From an uncultured Bacilli bacterium (lineage in GTDB: Bacteria; Bacillota_I; Bacilli_A; RF39; UBA660): a stretch of DNA of 37,502 nucleotides. The notes under the pieces were generated by a model, which searched no databases, was not told the DNA's origin, and saw only the letters and a program-made list of their open reading frames with translations. Location of the stretch: the NCBI GenBank assembly GCA_947628965.1, contig CANRBV010000010.1, forward strand, positions 1-37,502. The letters are read 5' to 3'. Both the position numbers and the translations under genes were made by a program. Shown one piece after another: positions 22,430 through 33,500 of the stretch (position 1 is its first letter; each line of letters begins with the position of its first letter).

Positions 22430-22455
22430 AAAAAATTAGTTTATCACTAAACTAA
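22430..22455 (-). terminator. intrinsic terminator of the ribosomal operon
   Basis: TTAGTTTA GTGA TAAACTAA then TTTTTTT; 5' arm overlaps the rplQ stop codon. Confidence 0.85.
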
Positions 22456-22788
22456 TTCCAATCTTACTTGTAAAGCATCGTCGCCGATTCTTTCTTTTAA
22501 TTTAATAATTCTTGTGTATCCACCATTACGATTTTCATAACGTTTGGCAAGTTCATTAAACACTTTATCAACACAAGTTTTATTGTTATAAACAAAAGCA
22601 AGTGCTTTTCTACGAGAAACCAAAGTTCCACGTTTTCCATAAGTAATCATTTTATCAACAAATTTTTTTACTTCTTTAGCTTTTGCTTCCGTTGTCACAA
22701 TACCTTCATTCATAATTACTTCAACAGTAAGTCCTGCAAAGACGCTGTGTCTTTGTCTTGTCTCTCTTCCAATTTTTCTATATGCCAT
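22447..22788 (-). CDS. rplQ: 50S ribosomal protein L17
   Basis: L17 sequence and position after rpoA. Confidence 0.97.
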   Translation of the reverse strand: MAYRKIGRETRQRHSVFAGLTVEVIMNEGIVTTEAKAKEVKKFVDKMITYGKRGTLVSRRKALAFVYNNKTCVDKVFNELAKRYENRNGGYTRIIKLKERIGDDALQVRLELV

Positions 22789-22799
22789 AATAATCCTCC

Positions 22800-23744
22800 T
22801 TAATCGCGGAATTTAAGTCCCATTTCGGCAACTTTGTCTAAAACTTCTTTTAAAGATTTTTTACCTAAGTTACGTATTTTGGTTACTTCCACTTCTCTTT
22901 TAGAAATTAAATCTTGAACGGTATGAATACCAGCTCTTTTTAAACAGTTATAGGCTCTTACTGAAAATTCGATTTCTTCAATTGGTGTTTCCAATGTTTT
23001 TGTAATGGTATCTACTTTCTTTTCAGCCATTAAGCCAGAGATATCACTTATTGCATTTAAATCTGCTACAATATTAAAATGTTCAATTAAGATTTTTGCC
23101 GATAAAGCCATACATTCTTCTGGAGTAATACTTCCATTGGTGTTAATACGCATAATTAACTTATCATAGTTTTCATTGTGACCAACTCTTGCACTTTCAA
23201 CTTCATAAGCTACTTTTTCAACTGGAGAATAAAGAGAATCGATAGCGATTACACCTACTTTTTTATTTTCAAGCAAAGCTTGATTTTCTTTTGCATCAAC
23301 GTAACCTTTTCCAATTGAAACGGTCATTTCCATATCGATTTTTCCGCCTTCAACAAGATTACAAATTACTAAATCTTTATTAACTACTTCTAAATCAGCG
23401 TCTACTTCTAAATCGCCTGCTAATACTGGCCCTGGAGTAGATTTTGATAAATGTATTACTTTATTCTCTTCTGTATGATTTTTAAGTACGACGCTTTTAA
23501 GAGCTAAAATAATGCTTGTTACATCTTCATAAACTCCTTCAATTTTTTGAAATTCATGTAAGACGCCTTCAATTTTTACACTCGTAATTGCACAGCCAGG
23601 AAGACTAGATAGCATTACTCTTCTTAAAGCATTACCAATGGTTGTTCCAAATCCTCTTTCTAAAGGTTCAAGTGTAAATTCTCCATAATGAGTATCTTCT
23701 GCATATTCTGTTATTTTGTACTCTGGTTTTTCAAATTTAATCAT
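22800..23744 (-). CDS. rpoA: RNA polymerase alpha subunit
   Basis: ERGFGTTIGNALRRVMLSSLPG and C-terminal alpha-CTD. Confidence 0.98.
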   Translation of the reverse strand: MIKFEKPEYKITEYAEDTHYGEFTLEPLERGFGTTIGNALRRVMLSSLPGCAITSVKIEGVLHEFQKIEGVYEDVTSIILALKSVVLKNHTEENKVIHLSKSTPGPVLAGDLEVDADLEVVNKDLVICNLVEGGKIDMEMTVSIGKGYVDAKENQALLENKKVGVIAIDSLYSPVEKVAYEVESARVGHNENYDKLIMRINTNGSITPEECMALSAKILIEHFNIVADLNAISDISGLMAEKKVDTITKTLETPIEEIEFSVRAYNCLKRAGIHTVQDLISKREVEVTKIRNLGKKSLKEVLDKVAEMGLKFRD

Positions 23745-23769
23745 TTCTATATTCCTTTCCTTTCATTCA

Positions 23770-24156
23770 TTAATTTCTAGGACGTTTTGGTGGACGACAA
23801 CCATTATGTGGCACTGGAGTTTTATCATTAATACTTATAACTTCTAATCCTGCTGCTTGTAAAGAACGTATTGCTGTATCTTTGCCTGTTCCTAGTCCTA
23901 TAACTTCAACATCAACCTTTTGTACCCCTGCATTATCATGAGCAGCTTTTGCGGCAGCTTCAGCGGCCATTCCAGCAGCATATGGGGTTTTCTTTTTACT
24001 TCCTTTATAACCAATAGTTCCACTAGATGCCCAGCTAATTACATTTCCATCTTTTTCAGCAATGGTTACAATTGTATTGTTGTATGTGCATTGAATATGA
24101 GCAATAGCTTCAGGAATATTTTTCTTAACTTTTCTTTTTCTTCTGTTATATGCCAT
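23770..24156 (-). CDS. rpsK: 30S ribosomal protein S11
   Basis: [13 protein letters not shown]-terminus. Confidence 0.98.
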   Translation of the reverse strand: MAYNRRKRKVKKNIPEAIAHIQCTYNNTIVTIAEKDGNVISWASSGTIGYKGSKKKTPYAAGMAAEAAAKAAHDNAGVQKVDVEVIGLGTGKDTAIRSLQAAGLEVISINDKTPVPHNGCRPPKRPRN

Positions 24157-24166
24157 GATTTACCTC

Positions 24167-24541
24167 CTATTTACCTACTTTTTTCTTATTTGCTACTACT
24201 TTACCTTTACCTTTACGAGTACGAGCATTTCTACTTGTTCTTTGTCCTCTTACAGGTAATCCTTTTTTATGTCTAATACCTTGGTAGCAATTGATTTCCA
24301 TTTTATTTTTAATAGACATTTGAACGTCACGACGAAGATCTCCTTCTACATCGTATTTATCAATTTCTTTTCTTAGAGCTGTAATTTCTTCCTCAGTTAA
24401 ATCTTTAATTTTCTTTTCTGGATTAACACTAGCCTTTTCACAAATGGTTTTTGCTAAACTTCTACCAATTCCATAAATAGCTGTTAATCCAATACAAACG
24501 TGCTTTTCGTTTGGTAATTCAATATTTTTAATTCTTGCCAT
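24167..24541 (-). CDS. rpsM: 30S ribosomal protein S13
   Basis: [18 protein letters not shown]. Confidence 0.98.
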   Translation of the reverse strand: MARIKNIELPNEKHVCIGLTAIYGIGRSLAKTICEKASVNPEKKIKDLTEEEITALRKEIDKYDVEGDLRRDVQMSIKNKMEINCYQGIRHKKGLPVRGQRTSRNARTRKGKGKVVANKKKVGK

Positions 24542-24553
24542 AAATTCCTCCTA

Positions 24554-24667
24554 TTAACCTTGTACTTGTTTGTGTTTTGGATTTTCACAAATAATCATTA
24601 TTTTTCCATTTCTTTTAATTTTTTTGCATTTTCTGCAGATTGGTTTTACTGATGGTCTTTTTTTCAT
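24554..24667 (-). CDS. rpmJ: 50S ribosomal protein L36 (37 aa)
   Basis: Hand translation [37 protein letters not shown]; too short for the ORF track. Confidence 0.97.
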   Translation of the reverse strand: MKKRPSVKPICRKCKKIKRNGKIMIICENPKHKQVQG

Positions 24668-24682
24668 ATTTTTATACCTCCA

Positions 24683-24952
24683 TTATCTTTTATTCCATGT
24701 TATACGCCCACGTGTTAAATCATAAGGAGAAAGTTCAATTGTTACTGTATCACCTGGTAGAATACGTATCATATTAACGCGCATTTTACCAGAAACGTAG
24801 GCTTCTACAGTATGTCCATTTGAAAGTTCTACTATGTAATCTCCGCCTTTTAAGACATCAATTACTTTTCCTTCTACTTCAATTTTATCTTCTCTTGGTT
24901 GTGCATGATTCTCCAGTTTTTCATGATTTGATTTTATATTTTTTTTCGCCAT
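24683..24952 (-). CDS. infA: translation initiation factor IF-1
   Basis: [11 protein letters not shown]...[39 protein letters not shown]. Confidence 0.97.
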   Translation of the reverse strand: MAKKNIKSNHEKLENHAQPREDKIEVEGKVIDVLKGGDYIVELSNGHTVEAYVSGKMRVNMIRILPGDTVTIELSPYDLTRGRITWNKR

Positions 24953-24955
24953 ATT

Positions 24956-25705
24956 TTATTCTCCTGTTAATATTTCATATCCATCCTCTGTTACAAGAAT
25001 GGTATGTTCAAAATGAGCCGATGGACTTCCGTCCTCTGTTACAATAACCCAATCATCTTTATCAGTAAGGCAAACCTCTTTGCCTCCTAAATTGAGCATC
25101 GGTTCTATTGCAATTGTCATACCTTTTTTTAAAGTGATGCCTGTATGCTCTTCGCCATAGTTTGGAACATCGGGTTCTTCGTGCATATCACTACCAATTC
25201 CATGCCCTACTAAATCTTCTATAACGCTTAAACCATGTTCGTGAGCAAATTCTTCTATTGCATGACTTACGTCTCCTATTTTAACACCACTTTTTACTTT
25301 ACTCAAGCCCGCATTTAATGCAAGACGAGTATTTTCAACTAAATCTTCAATTTCTTTTGAAGCACTTCCAACAATGTAAGTTCGTGCTGCATCAGATTCA
25401 TACCCTTTATATCTTACAGTAAAATCAATTGAAACAACATCGCCATTTTTTAATTTTCTAGCATCGGGAATACCATGTACTACTTCATCATTTAAAGAAA
25501 TGCATATACTTTTTGGGAACCCTTCATAACCTAAGCAAGAAGGATAACCATCATTTTTTACAATGAAGTCATGAGCTATTTTATCAAGTTCATCCAATCG
25601 AATACCTGGTTTTATATGTTTTTTTATTTCCTCATGAGCTAAATAATTAATATGTCCTGCCTGACGCATAAGATCAATTTCTCTATCACTTTTAATACTT
25701 ATCAT
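24956..25705 (-). CDS. map: methionine aminopeptidase
   Basis: GHGIGSDMHEEP, TIAIEPM, HFEHTILV motifs. Confidence 0.97.
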   Translation of the reverse strand: MISIKSDREIDLMRQAGHINYLAHEEIKKHIKPGIRLDELDKIAHDFIVKNDGYPSCLGYEGFPKSICISLNDEVVHGIPDARKLKNGDVVSIDFTVRYKGYESDAARTYIVGSASKEIEDLVENTRLALNAGLSKVKSGVKIGDVSHAIEEFAHEHGLSVIEDLVGHGIGSDMHEEPDVPNYGEEHTGITLKKGMTIAIEPMLNLGGKEVCLTDKDDWVIVTEDGSPSAHFEHTILVTEDGYEILTGE

Positions 25706-26348
25706 TTAAGCACCTTTTGATATTTTCAAATATTTCCTCTTCTTTTACATTAGCATTTATCTTTTTTAATTTTCCCAATTCTTCATAGTATTTTATAAGG
25801 GGCTCTGTTTCATCTAAATAAATAGTATAACGTTTTTTAAAAGTACTTTCCATGTCATCTTCCCTTTGAATTAGTACCCCGCCACATTTATCGCACACAT
25901 TTTCTTCTTTGGGTTTATATCCATCAAAATATACATTATAAACAGATTTACAAGATGTACAAATTCTTCTTCCTGTCGCTCTTTTTAAAAGCAAATCTTT
26001 TTTAATATCTATAAAAACTACAATATAATTTTTTAATCCTATTTCATTAAATAAGTTTGTTAAGTATTCAGCTTGATAAATATTTCTAGGCACTCCATCT
26101 AATATAAAAGGCTTTTCCTTTATTTTTGTAAATTCTTGTTTAAATAAAGGTAAAATAATATCATCTGTAATGAATTGTCCTTCCTTCATTAAACTACTTA
26201 TATAACGTCCTCTTTCACTATCTTCTTTTGCAACATTTCGTAGGATGTCCCCAGTGGAAATATGTTGATATCCCATATTTTCCACTAAGTAACTACTAAT
26301 TGTTCCCTTGCCAGCAGCAGGAGGAGCGATTAAGATGAGATTATTCAT
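25692..26348 (-). CDS. adk: adenylate kinase (zinc LID type)
   Basis: APPAAGKGT, STGDILR, CTSC...CDKC. Confidence 0.96.
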   Translation of the reverse strand: MNNLILIAPPAAGKGTISSYLVENMGYQHISTGDILRNVAKEDSERGRYISSLMKEGQFITDDIILPLFKQEFTKIKEKPFILDGVPRNIYQAEYLTNLFNEIGLKNYIVVFIDIKKDLLLKRATGRRICTSCKSVYNVYFDGYKPKEENVCDKCGGVLIQREDDMESTFKKRYTIYLDETEPLIKYYEELGKLKKINANVKEEEIFENIKRCLNDKY

Positions 26349-27604
26349 CTTGTATGTCTCCTTTTATAGCTTCTTGAAACAAGTCCACTTTCTATTTGTT
26401 TATAAGTTTCTATTGCAACTCCAACTACGATTAATATTCCTGTTCCTCCAATTGATACACTAGATGGTAAACTAGAAATATTTCCCATTAAAATTGGTAG
26501 CCCAGATAAAACGACTAAGAAAAGAGAACCAACAATTGTTAATTTTCCAAGAGAACTTGAAATATATTTGGTTGTATCTGCTCCAGGTCTTATACCAGGA
26601 ATATACCCTCCACGTTTATTTAAGTCTTTACTCATCTCTTCGGGATTCATCATCATATATGTATATACGTATCCAAAAAACATAATCAGTATAATATAAA
26701 GGATAAAACCAGTTGGTGTCGTATATACAATATATTTACTTATAAAGTCAATAGCTGCTTGATTTTTAATTAATCCTGCAATAGTAGATGGTATCGTTAA
26801 AACTATGGAAGCAAATATAACAGGAATTACACCAGCACTATTAATCTTTATTGGTAAAAAAGAAGATTGTGCTCCATAAGCACTAGTTGTATGATTTGCA
26901 TATTGAATAGGTATTCTTCTTTCTGCTAAAGTGATCCAAATAATACCTACTAAAACTAATAAATAAACAACTAAGAATAGAGCAAACAAACCAATTCCTA
27001 ATCCTAAATTAAAAGTTCCTGCATTAATAAAAGCATTATAAGCTCCAATAAAGATATTTGGCATACTTTGGATAATACCTGCCATAATGAGTAAGGATGA
27101 CCCATTACCAATTCCTTTTGTTGTAATTTGATCTCCCAACCAAAGTAGGAATGATGTACCTGCTGTCATAACTAAAGAAGTTTTAAGCATTACCATTACA
27201 TCTTTGGTATTTAAATAAAATATTGATATAACATAGGCTTGTACAAAAGCAAATATTACTGCTAAATAACGATTGATTTTATTAATTTTTTGTCTTCCAA
27301 CATAACCTTGTTCTTTTAATTCTTTAAAATAAGGAATAATATCCATTTGTAAAAGTTGTGTAATAATGGATGCCGTAATATATGGACTAACTCCTAACGC
27401 AAATATTGAAAAACTTTTAAGTCCTCCACCACTCATTAAGTTAAAAATTTCTAGAAAACCTAACTCTTCATATACTACACTCGCCCAAGGAATTGTGATT
27501 CCAGTTCCTAAACAAAATATTCCTAAAGCAAAAAGGGTGAAGTAAATTCTTTTTCTTAAATCTTTATTTTCTTTCGCAAAAAGCTTCGCGATTTTTTTAA
27601 ACAT
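26345..27604 (-). CDS. secY: preprotein translocase SecY
   Basis: SecY TM pattern and GGYIPGIRPG motif. Confidence 0.97.
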   Translation of the reverse strand: MFKKIAKLFAKENKDLRKRIYFTLFALGIFCLGTGITIPWASVVYEELGFLEIFNLMSGGGLKSFSIFALGVSPYITASIITQLLQMDIIPYFKELKEQGYVGRQKINKINRYLAVIFAFVQAYVISIFYLNTKDVMVMLKTSLVMTAGTSFLLWLGDQITTKGIGNGSSLLIMAGIIQSMPNIFIGAYNAFINAGTFNLGLGIGLFALFLVVYLLVLVGIIWITLAERRIPIQYANHTTSAYGAQSSFLPIKINSAGVIPVIFASIVLTIPSTIAGLIKNQAAIDFISKYIVYTTPTGFILYIILIMFFGYVYTYMMMNPEEMSKDLNKRGGYIPGIRPGADTTKYISSSLGKLTIVGSLFLVVLSGLPILMGNISSLPSSVSIGGTGILIVVGVAIETYKQIESGLVSRSYKRRHTR

Positions 27605-28048
27605 CTAAATCACCTCAGTTTTGCCACCAGCAGTTTCAATAGCACTAACAGCTTTAGTAGAGAAACGTTGTGCCTTTACGGTTAATTTTTTCTCTAATTT
27701 TCCATTTGCTAGTACTTTGATTCCACTTAATTGTTTTTTGATTATTCCTCTTTCTTTTAAAATTTCAGGTGTTACTATATCACCATCATTAAAATAAGCA
27801 TTTAAATCACTTAAGTTAATTGTTGCAAATTTTGTTTCAAATCTCTTATTGTTAAAACCTCTTTTTGGTAATCTTCTATATAAAGGAGATTGCCCACCTT
27901 GGAACCAAGCAGAAATAGATACACCACTTCTGGATTTTTGACCTTTTTCTCCATGAGTGGCATTTTTTCCCATACCTGATCCAGGGCCACGGCCAACAAT
28001 TTTTTTGGATTTCATTTCTTTTGTTTTTGGTAAATTTTCTAATTTCAT
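27605..28048 (-). CDS. rplO: 50S ribosomal protein L15
   Basis: GRGPGSGMGKNATHGEKGQKSRSG. Confidence 0.97.
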   Translation of the reverse strand: MKLENLPKTKEMKSKKIVGRGPGSGMGKNATHGEKGQKSRSGVSISAWFQGGQSPLYRRLPKRGFNNKRFETKFATINLSDLNAYFNDGDIVTPEILKERGIIKKQLSGIKVLANGKLEKKLTVKAQRFSTKAVSAIETAGGKTEVI

Positions 28049-28049
28049 A

Positions 28050-28592
28050 TTATAACTCCTCTACTTTCTTTCCGCGAAGAGCAGCGATTTTAGCAGGTGT
28101 TTTTTCACTTTTTAATGCTTCAAGTGTTGCTTTGGCTACATTAATTTTGGTATTTGAACCAAGTGATTTTGAAATTACATCTTTTACTCCTGCAAGTTCA
28201 AGTACACTACGAGCAGCACCACCAGCAATTACTCCTGTACCTTTTGTAGCAGGTTTAATTAAAACATTTGCTCTACCAACTTTACCAGTTGCTTCATGAG
28301 GAATGGTTCTTCCATCTATGATTGCTACTTTCATAACATTTTTGTTTGCCATCATGCTTGCTTTAGCGATAGCGGCAGGAACTTCATTTGCTTTTCCTGT
28401 TCCAATACCGACCAAACCTTTTCTATTTCCTACAACTACAGTTGCTGAGAATCTAAAATGTCTACCACCTTTGGTAACTTTTGTTACACGTCCAATAGAG
28501 ATAACTTTTTCTTCTAATAATTTTTTTCTATCATTATTATGTTCTCTATTCATACGTTTTTCTTCAACTTTTTTATTTTCTTTTTCTTCCAT
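28050..28592 (-). CDS. rpsE: 30S ribosomal protein S5
   Basis: [26 protein letters not shown]. Confidence 0.97.
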   Translation of the reverse strand: MEEKENKKVEEKRMNREHNNDRKKLLEEKVISIGRVTKVTKGGRHFRFSATVVVGNRKGLVGIGTGKANEVPAAIAKASMMANKNVMKVAIIDGRTIPHEATGKVGRANVLIKPATKGTGVIAGGAARSVLELAGVKDVISKSLGSNTKINVAKATLEALKSEKTPAKIAALRGKKVEEL

Positions 28593-28601
28593 GATGACCT
28601 C

Positions 28602-28958
28602 CTAGAATTCCAATCCGTTTTCACGAGCTGCTTCTGCTAAAGCTTTTACTCGGCCATGATAAAGGTTACCGCCTCTATCGAAAACAACTTTATTAATTTT
28701 TGCTTTTTTGCATTTTAAAGCAATATCTTTACCAACTAGCATAGCGGCTTCAACATTACCACCATTTTTAAGTTTTAATGCAAGTGATGAAGATGAAGCT
28801 AAAGTATTACCTGTTGTATCATCAATTACTTGAGCATAAATTTCGCTATTTGATCTAAACACATTTAATCTTGGTTGACTATTCGTTCCACTTAATGTTT
28901 GTCTTATACGATTATGTCTTCTTTTACGAACATCGTTTTTTGATTCTTTCTTTATCAT
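28602..28958 (-). CDS. rplR: 50S ribosomal protein L18
   Basis: [34 protein letters not shown]. Confidence 0.97.
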   Translation of the reverse strand: MIKKESKNDVRKRRHNRIRQTLSGTNSQPRLNVFRSNSEIYAQVIDDTTGNTLASSSSLALKLKNGGNVEAAMLVGKDIALKCKKAKINKVVFDRGGNLYHGRVKALAEAARENGLEF

Positions 28959-28970
28959 ACTATCCCTCCA

Positions 28971-29507
28971 TTAAGCTGCTTTCTTACCTTCTTTACGACG
29001 TACATATTCGCCTTTGTAACGAATTCCTTTTCCTTTATAAGGTTCTGGAGTTCTTACTTTACGAACATTCGCCGCAAATTCAGTTACTTTTTGTTTATCA
29101 ATACCACTTAAAGTGATTTCTGTATTACTTACAAGCTCTGCTTTAATTCCTTCTGGAACAATGATTTCGACAGGGTGTGAGTAACCAGCATTTATAACAA
29201 TTTTATTTCCTTGAACATTAAATCTATATCCTACTCCAACAGCTTCTAAACCTTTAGAAAATCCTTCACTGACACCAATAATCATATTGTGAATTAGAGA
29301 ATTTGTTGTACCTTGCATTACATTTGCACGAGGCGTATTATCGACTGGCTTTACAGATATAGAAGTTTCATTTATTTCTAGTTTTACTAAATTTGAAATT
29401 GTTAGTGTAAGTTCTCCTTTGGACCCTTTAATAGTTAAAACATTTTCATTCAAATTTGCACTTACACCATTAGGAAGTTGTAGTTCTCTATTTCCAATTC
29501 TACTCAT
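28971..29507 (-). CDS. rplF: 50S ribosomal protein L6
   Basis: RTPEPYKGKGIRYKGE. Confidence 0.97.
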   Translation of the reverse strand: MSRIGNRELQLPNGVSANLNENVLTIKGSKGELTLTISNLVKLEINETSISVKPVDNTPRANVMQGTTNSLIHNMIIGVSEGFSKGLEAVGVGYRFNVQGNKIVINAGYSHPVEIIVPEGIKAELVSNTEITLSGIDKQKVTEFAANVRKVRTPEPYKGKGIRYKGEYVRRKEGKKAA

Positions 29508-29518
29508 AGGTTATTTCC

Positions 29519-29914
29519 TTACCAAATATAGGCAAGTACTTCACCTCCTAATCTTTTATTTCTTGCTTCTTTATCTGTCATAAGTCCTTGACTTGTAGAG
29601 ATAATTGCTATACCAAGTCCATTCAATACATGAGGAATTTCATCGGCTTTAGCATAAACACGTAAGCCAGATTTACTAATTCTTTTTAAACCAGTAATAA
29701 CTCGTTCACGTCTTTCTCCATATTTAAGGGTTAATGTTAATTTGTCACCTTTTACATCTTTTTCGTAAACATAATCGGCGATATAACCTTCCTTTTTAAG
29801 AATTTCAGCAATTCCCAAAGTCATTTTAGTTCCAATAACGACAACTGTATCATACTTTAATTGATTTGCATTACGAATTCTTGTAAGCATATCTGCTATT
29901 TTATCTTGTACCAT
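29519..29914 (-). CDS. rpsH: 30S ribosomal protein S8
   Basis: [26 protein letters not shown]. Confidence 0.97.
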   Translation of the reverse strand: MVQDKIADMLTRIRNANQLKYDTVVVIGTKMTLGIAEILKKEGYIADYVYEKDVKGDKLTLTLKYGERRERVITGLKRISKSGLRVYAKADEIPHVLNGLGIAIISTSQGLMTDKEARNKRLGGEVLAYIW

Positions 29915-29930
29915 TTAAAATTCCTCCTTC

Positions 29931-30116
29931 CTACCAACTTGATTTCTTAACGCCAGGTATTTGGCCTTTATTTGCTAATTCTCTAAAACAAATACGACAT
30001 AATTTATATTTACGTAAAACACCATGAGGACGTCCACATCTTTCACATCTTGTGTAGGCACGAACGCTAAATTTTGGTGTTCTTTGTTGTTTAATTTTTA
30101 AACTTGTTTTTGCCAT
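29931..30116 (-). CDS. rpsN: 30S ribosomal protein S14 type Z
   Basis: 61 aa, CERCGRPH...CRIC zinc motif. Confidence 0.97.
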   Translation of the reverse strand: MAKTSLKIKQQRTPKFSVRAYTRCERCGRPHGVLRKYKLCRICFRELANKGQIPGVKKSSW

Positions 30117-30127
30117 AAATTCACTCC

Positions 30128-30676
30128 TTAATTTCTAAAAGGCATTCCGAAAGCTTTTAATAAACTTTCTGCTTCCTTATTTGATTTTGCTGTTGTTACG
30201 AATACGATATCCATTCCTCTAATCTTTAAAATGTTATCATATTCAATTTCAGGAAATATTAATTGTTCTTTTATACCTAATGTATAGTTGCCATGTCCAT
30301 CAAAAGAGTGATTTGATATACCACGGAAATCTCTAACACGTGGTAAAGCAACTTTTATTAGTTTTTCCATAAAGTCATACATATTCTCATTACGAAGTGT
30401 TACTTTTGCACCAATCGTTTGTCCTTCTCTTAATTTAAAACCTGCAATTGATTTTCTAGCTTTTGTTACGACTGGTTTTTGTCCTGTGATGGTTTTTAGA
30501 TCTTCTACAGCTGCATCAATAAATTTTTCTTCTCTTGCACCTTCACCAACACCCATATTAATAACAATTTTTTCTAATCTAGGAACTTGCATAACAGTCT
30601 TATAACCAAATTCTTTCATTAAAGAAGGAATAATTTCTTTATTATATAATTCTTTTAAAGTACTCATATATTTCAC
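30128..30676 (-). CDS. rplE: 50S ribosomal protein L5
   Basis: L5 sequence and operon position. Confidence 0.97.
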   Translation of the reverse strand: MKYMSTLKELYNKEIIPSLMKEFGYKTVMQVPRLEKIVINMGVGEGAREEKFIDAAVEDLKTITGQKPVVTKARKSIAGFKLREGQTIGAKVTLRNENMYDFMEKLIKVALPRVRDFRGISNHSFDGHGNYTLGIKEQLIFPEIEYDNILKIRGMDIVFVTTAKSNKEAESLLKAFGMPFRN

Positions 30677-30946
30677 CTATTCCTCTTTCTTAGCTTCTTT
30701 TTTTGTTTTAGAAGCACGTGCCTTTTCTTCTATTTTTTGAACGTTAGAAACATGTATTGGATTTGGCATTTCAATTATGCCACCTTTATCATTATTATTA
30801 GTCGGTTTTTGATGTTTTTTTACAATATTAATTCCTTCAACAACAACCTTATCTTGTTTTTTTAAGGTTACTATAACTTTTCCCGTTTTGCCTTTATCTT
30901 TTCCAGCTAAAACTTTAACTTGATCTCCAACTTTTATTTTCATCAT
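30677..30946 (-). CDS. rplX: 50S ribosomal protein L24
   Basis: [21 protein letters not shown] motif. Confidence 0.97.
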   Translation of the reverse strand: MMKIKVGDQVKVLAGKDKGKTGKVIVTLKKQDKVVVEGINIVKKHQKPTNNNDKGGIIEMPNPIHVSNVQKIEEKARASKTKKEAKKEE

Positions 30947-30952
30947 AACCTC

Positions 30953-31321
30953 CTATAAAACCTCTGGTGCTAAAGATACGATTTTAGCAAAATCTTTCTC
31001 TCTTAATTCTCTAGCAACAGGTCCCAATACTCTTGTTCCAACAGGTGTTTTATCATCTTTAATGATAACACAAGCATTATCATCAAATTTAATGTATGAG
31101 CCATCTTTTCTTTTAACACCTTGTACGCTTCTAACGATTACAGCTTTTACTACTTTTCCTTTTTTTATTCCAGAATTTGGAATTGCCTTTTTTACAGTGC
31201 CTATAACAATATCTCCAATGTTACCAAATTTCTTTTTGGATCCTCCTAGTACACGAATAACTAATAATTCTCTTGCACCAGTATTATCAGCAACTTTTAA
31301 TTTTGACTCTTGTTGTACCAT
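30953..31321 (-). CDS. rplN: 50S ribosomal protein L14
   Basis: L14 sequence [20 protein letters not shown]. Confidence 0.97.
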   Translation of the reverse strand: MVQQESKLKVADNTGARELLVIRVLGGSKKKFGNIGDIVIGTVKKAIPNSGIKKGKVVKAVIVRSVQGVKRKDGSYIKFDDNACVIIKDDKTPVGTRVLGPVARELREKDFAKIVSLAPEVL

Positions 31322-31332
31322 ACGTCTACCTC

Positions 31333-31587
31333 CTAAAGAATTACAGCATCAACTAGAATTTCTACAAGTTCATATCTTTTTGTTTTAGATAGCGGTCTTG
31401 TACTTCTAATTCTTACTGTATCTCCCACTTTTGCTTTATTTTCTTCGTCATGAGCAGCATATTTTTTGCTTCTTTTTACTCTTTTTCCATATAATGGATG
31501 AGGTTTATATGTTTCTACCAATACAGTTATAGTTTTATCGTTTTTAGTAGAAACTACTTTTCCAACGAACTCTTGTCTTTTTTCCAT
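31333..31587 (-). CDS. rpsQ: 30S ribosomal protein S17
   Basis: [17 protein letters not shown]. Confidence 0.97.
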   Translation of the reverse strand: MEKRQEFVGKVVSTKNDKTITVLVETYKPHPLYGKRVKRSKKYAAHDEENKAKVGDTVRIRSTRPLSKTKRYELVEILVDAVIL

Positions 31588-31793
31588 TATTCGTTACCTC
31601 CTCTAGTATTTTCTCTTTCTTTTAAGACGGTTAGCATTCTTGCAACATCTTTTTTAATTTCTCTTAATTTACTAGGGTTATCAAGTGATGCAGTTGCATT
31701 CTTAATTCTAAGATTTAAAAGTTCTTTTTTATTTTCTTTTATTTTGGCAAGTATTTCTTCGTCTTTTAGTTTTCTTATTTCACTAACTTTCAC
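31587..31793 (-). CDS. rpmC: 50S ribosomal protein L29
   Basis: L29 sequence and position. Confidence 0.95.
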   Translation of the reverse strand: MKVSEIRKLKDEEILAKIKENKKELLNLRIKNATASLDNPSKLREIKKDVARMLTVLKERENTRGGNE

Positions 31794-32208
31794 TTAATTC
31801 ACCCTCTTTTCTAACAAATTTTGTTTTGATAGGTAGTTTATGAGAAGCAAGTCTTAAAGCCTCACGTGCAACAGCTTCTTCAACTCCACTTATTTCAAAT
31901 AAAATTTTGCCTTCTTTAACAACAGCTACATATTCTTCCACATTACCTTTACCTTTACCTTGACGAGTTTCTAATGGTTTTTTAGTAATAGCTAGATGTG
32001 GGAAAATATTGATATAAACGTTTCCTCCACGTTTCATATAACGTGTCATCGCAATACGAGCTGCTTCGATTTGACGAGCAGAAACCCAATTTCCTTCTTT
32101 AGCCATTAGTCCATAGTCACCAAAGTGAAGAGTTGTGTTTCCTTTTGCATGTCCATCATAAGTTAATCTATGAGGTTTTCTATATTTAGTTCTTTTTGGC
32201 ATCAACAT
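31783..32208 (-). CDS. rplP: 50S ribosomal protein L16
   Basis: [14 protein letters not shown]...; the ORF track start at 32250 lies inside rpsC, so start moved to 32208 (or 32202). Confidence 0.93.
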   Translation of the reverse strand: MLMPKRTKYRKPHRLTYDGHAKGNTTLHFGDYGLMAKEGNWVSARQIEAARIAMTRYMKRGGNVYINIFPHLAITKKPLETRQGKGKGNVEEYVAVVKEGKILFEISGVEEAVAREALRLASHKLPIKTKFVRKEGELSES

Positions 32209-32863
32209 CTTCGACACTCTCCTTTTTTGCTTTCGTAGGAAGAATTTCACCTTTGTAAATCCAAACCTTTACACCAATTTTTCCATAGGTGGTATCTGCT
32301 TCACTATGTGCATAATCAATATCTGCTCTTAAAGTATGAAGAGGAACTGTTCCATCAACATAAAATTCAGTTCTAGCCATTTCAGCTCCTGCAAGTCTTC
32401 CAGATACCATTGTTTTAATCCCTTTGGCACCTGCTTTCATTGTATTTCTTAAAGCTCTTTTTTGAGCACTTCTATAAGGAGCACGATTAGCAATTTGAGA
32501 AGCGATATTGTCAGCAACTAATTTAGCATTTAAATCTGGGTTCTTTACTTCAACGATTGAAATATATACTTCTTCTCCAACATATTTTGATAATTTTTTT
32601 CGTAAAACATCAATATCTTCTCCTCCACGGCCAATAATGACACCTGGTTTTGCAGTATTGATGGTTACTTCACATTTATCTTTTTTTCTTTCAATAACAA
32701 CAGAGGCAACTGCAGCATCTTTTAAGTTTTTAGAAATATATTCACGAATTTTGATGTCTTTATTTAAAGTATCTCCAAATTCTCTTTTTTTGCTATACCA
32801 TTTGGATTCCCAATCTTTATTGACACCAAGTCTATATCCTATAGGATTTACCTTTTGTCCCAT
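32186..32863 (-). CDS. rpsC: 30S ribosomal protein S3
   Basis: [25 protein letters not shown]. Confidence 0.97.
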   Translation of the reverse strand: MGQKVNPIGYRLGVNKDWESKWYSKKREFGDTLNKDIKIREYISKNLKDAAVASVVIERKKDKCEVTINTAKPGVIIGRGGEDIDVLRKKLSKYVGEEVYISIVEVKNPDLNAKLVADNIASQIANRAPYRSAQKRALRNTMKAGAKGIKTMVSGRLAGAEMARTEFYVDGTVPLHTLRADIDYAHSEADTTYGKIGVKVWIYKGEILPTKAKKESVEDVDAKKN

Positions 32864-33214
32864 CTAATTTGCCTCCTTTACTTTTCCATCACTTACTTTA
32901 ACAGTAATATGACTTGTTCTTTTATCTCTTCTATCCACATTTCCACGACTTGCAAATTTAATTCTTTTATATGTAGGTCCTGGATTAATATAACATTCAC
33001 TAACGAATAGGTCACTTTCGTTTGCACCTTCGTTATTCACTGCATTTGCAATAGCACTTTTTAATACTTTTTTTATTAAACGGCTTGCTTTAGTATTTGT
33101 GGTTTCTAAAATACCCTCAGCAGTGGCAACATCTTTTCCTCTTATAAGATCAAGTGTCATTCTTGCTTTTCTTGGTGCAATCATTGCACTTTTATGTATT
33201 GCATAACTTTCCAT
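32864..33214 (-). CDS. rplV: 50S ribosomal protein L22
   Basis: L22 sequence and position. Confidence 0.96.
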   Translation of the reverse strand: MESYAIHKSAMIAPRKARMTLDLIRGKDVATAEGILETTNTKASRLIKKVLKSAIANAVNNEGANESDLFVSECYINPGPTYKRIKFASRGNVDRRDKRTSHITVKVSDGKVKEAN

Positions 33215-33224
33215 TTAGAACCTC

Positions 33225-33488
33225 CTACTTTTGTCCTGCGTGTCCGCCAAATTTACGAGTCATAGCGAACTCTCCTAATTTGTGTCCAACCATTTCTTCT
33301 GTAACATAAACAGGAATAAATTCACGTCCATTATGTACAGCAAATGTATGTCCTACGAAATCAGGAAAAATTGTGGAACGACGAGAATAAGTTTTGATAA
33401 CTTCTTTTTTATTTGCCTTATTTAATTCTTGTACTTTTTTTAGTAATCTATCGAAAACATAAGGCCCTTTTTTTAAACTTCTAGCCAT
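33225..33488 (-). CDS. rpsS: 30S ribosomal protein S19
   Basis: [35 protein letters not shown]. Confidence 0.98.
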   Translation of the reverse strand: MARSLKKGPYVFDRLLKKVQELNKANKKEVIKTYSRRSTIFPDFVGHTFAVHNGREFIPVYVTEEMVGHKLGEFAMTRKFGGHAGQK

Positions 33489-33500
33489 AAGTTATCCCTC

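Noticed and set aside
27811-27999. Minus-strand 62-aa ORF inside rplO
   Set aside because: Alternative frame of rplO with no independent support
31783-32250. Long N-terminal extension of L16 ([14 protein letters not shown])
   Set aside because: Lies inside rpsC coding sequence; the internal [11 protein letters not shown] matches the normal L16 start
32508-32867. 119-aa plus-strand ORF antisense to rpsC, and similar antisense ORFs across the ribosomal operon, pcrA, clpC and cysS
   Set aside because: All fully overlap well-supported conserved genes; long antisense frames are expected from codon bias
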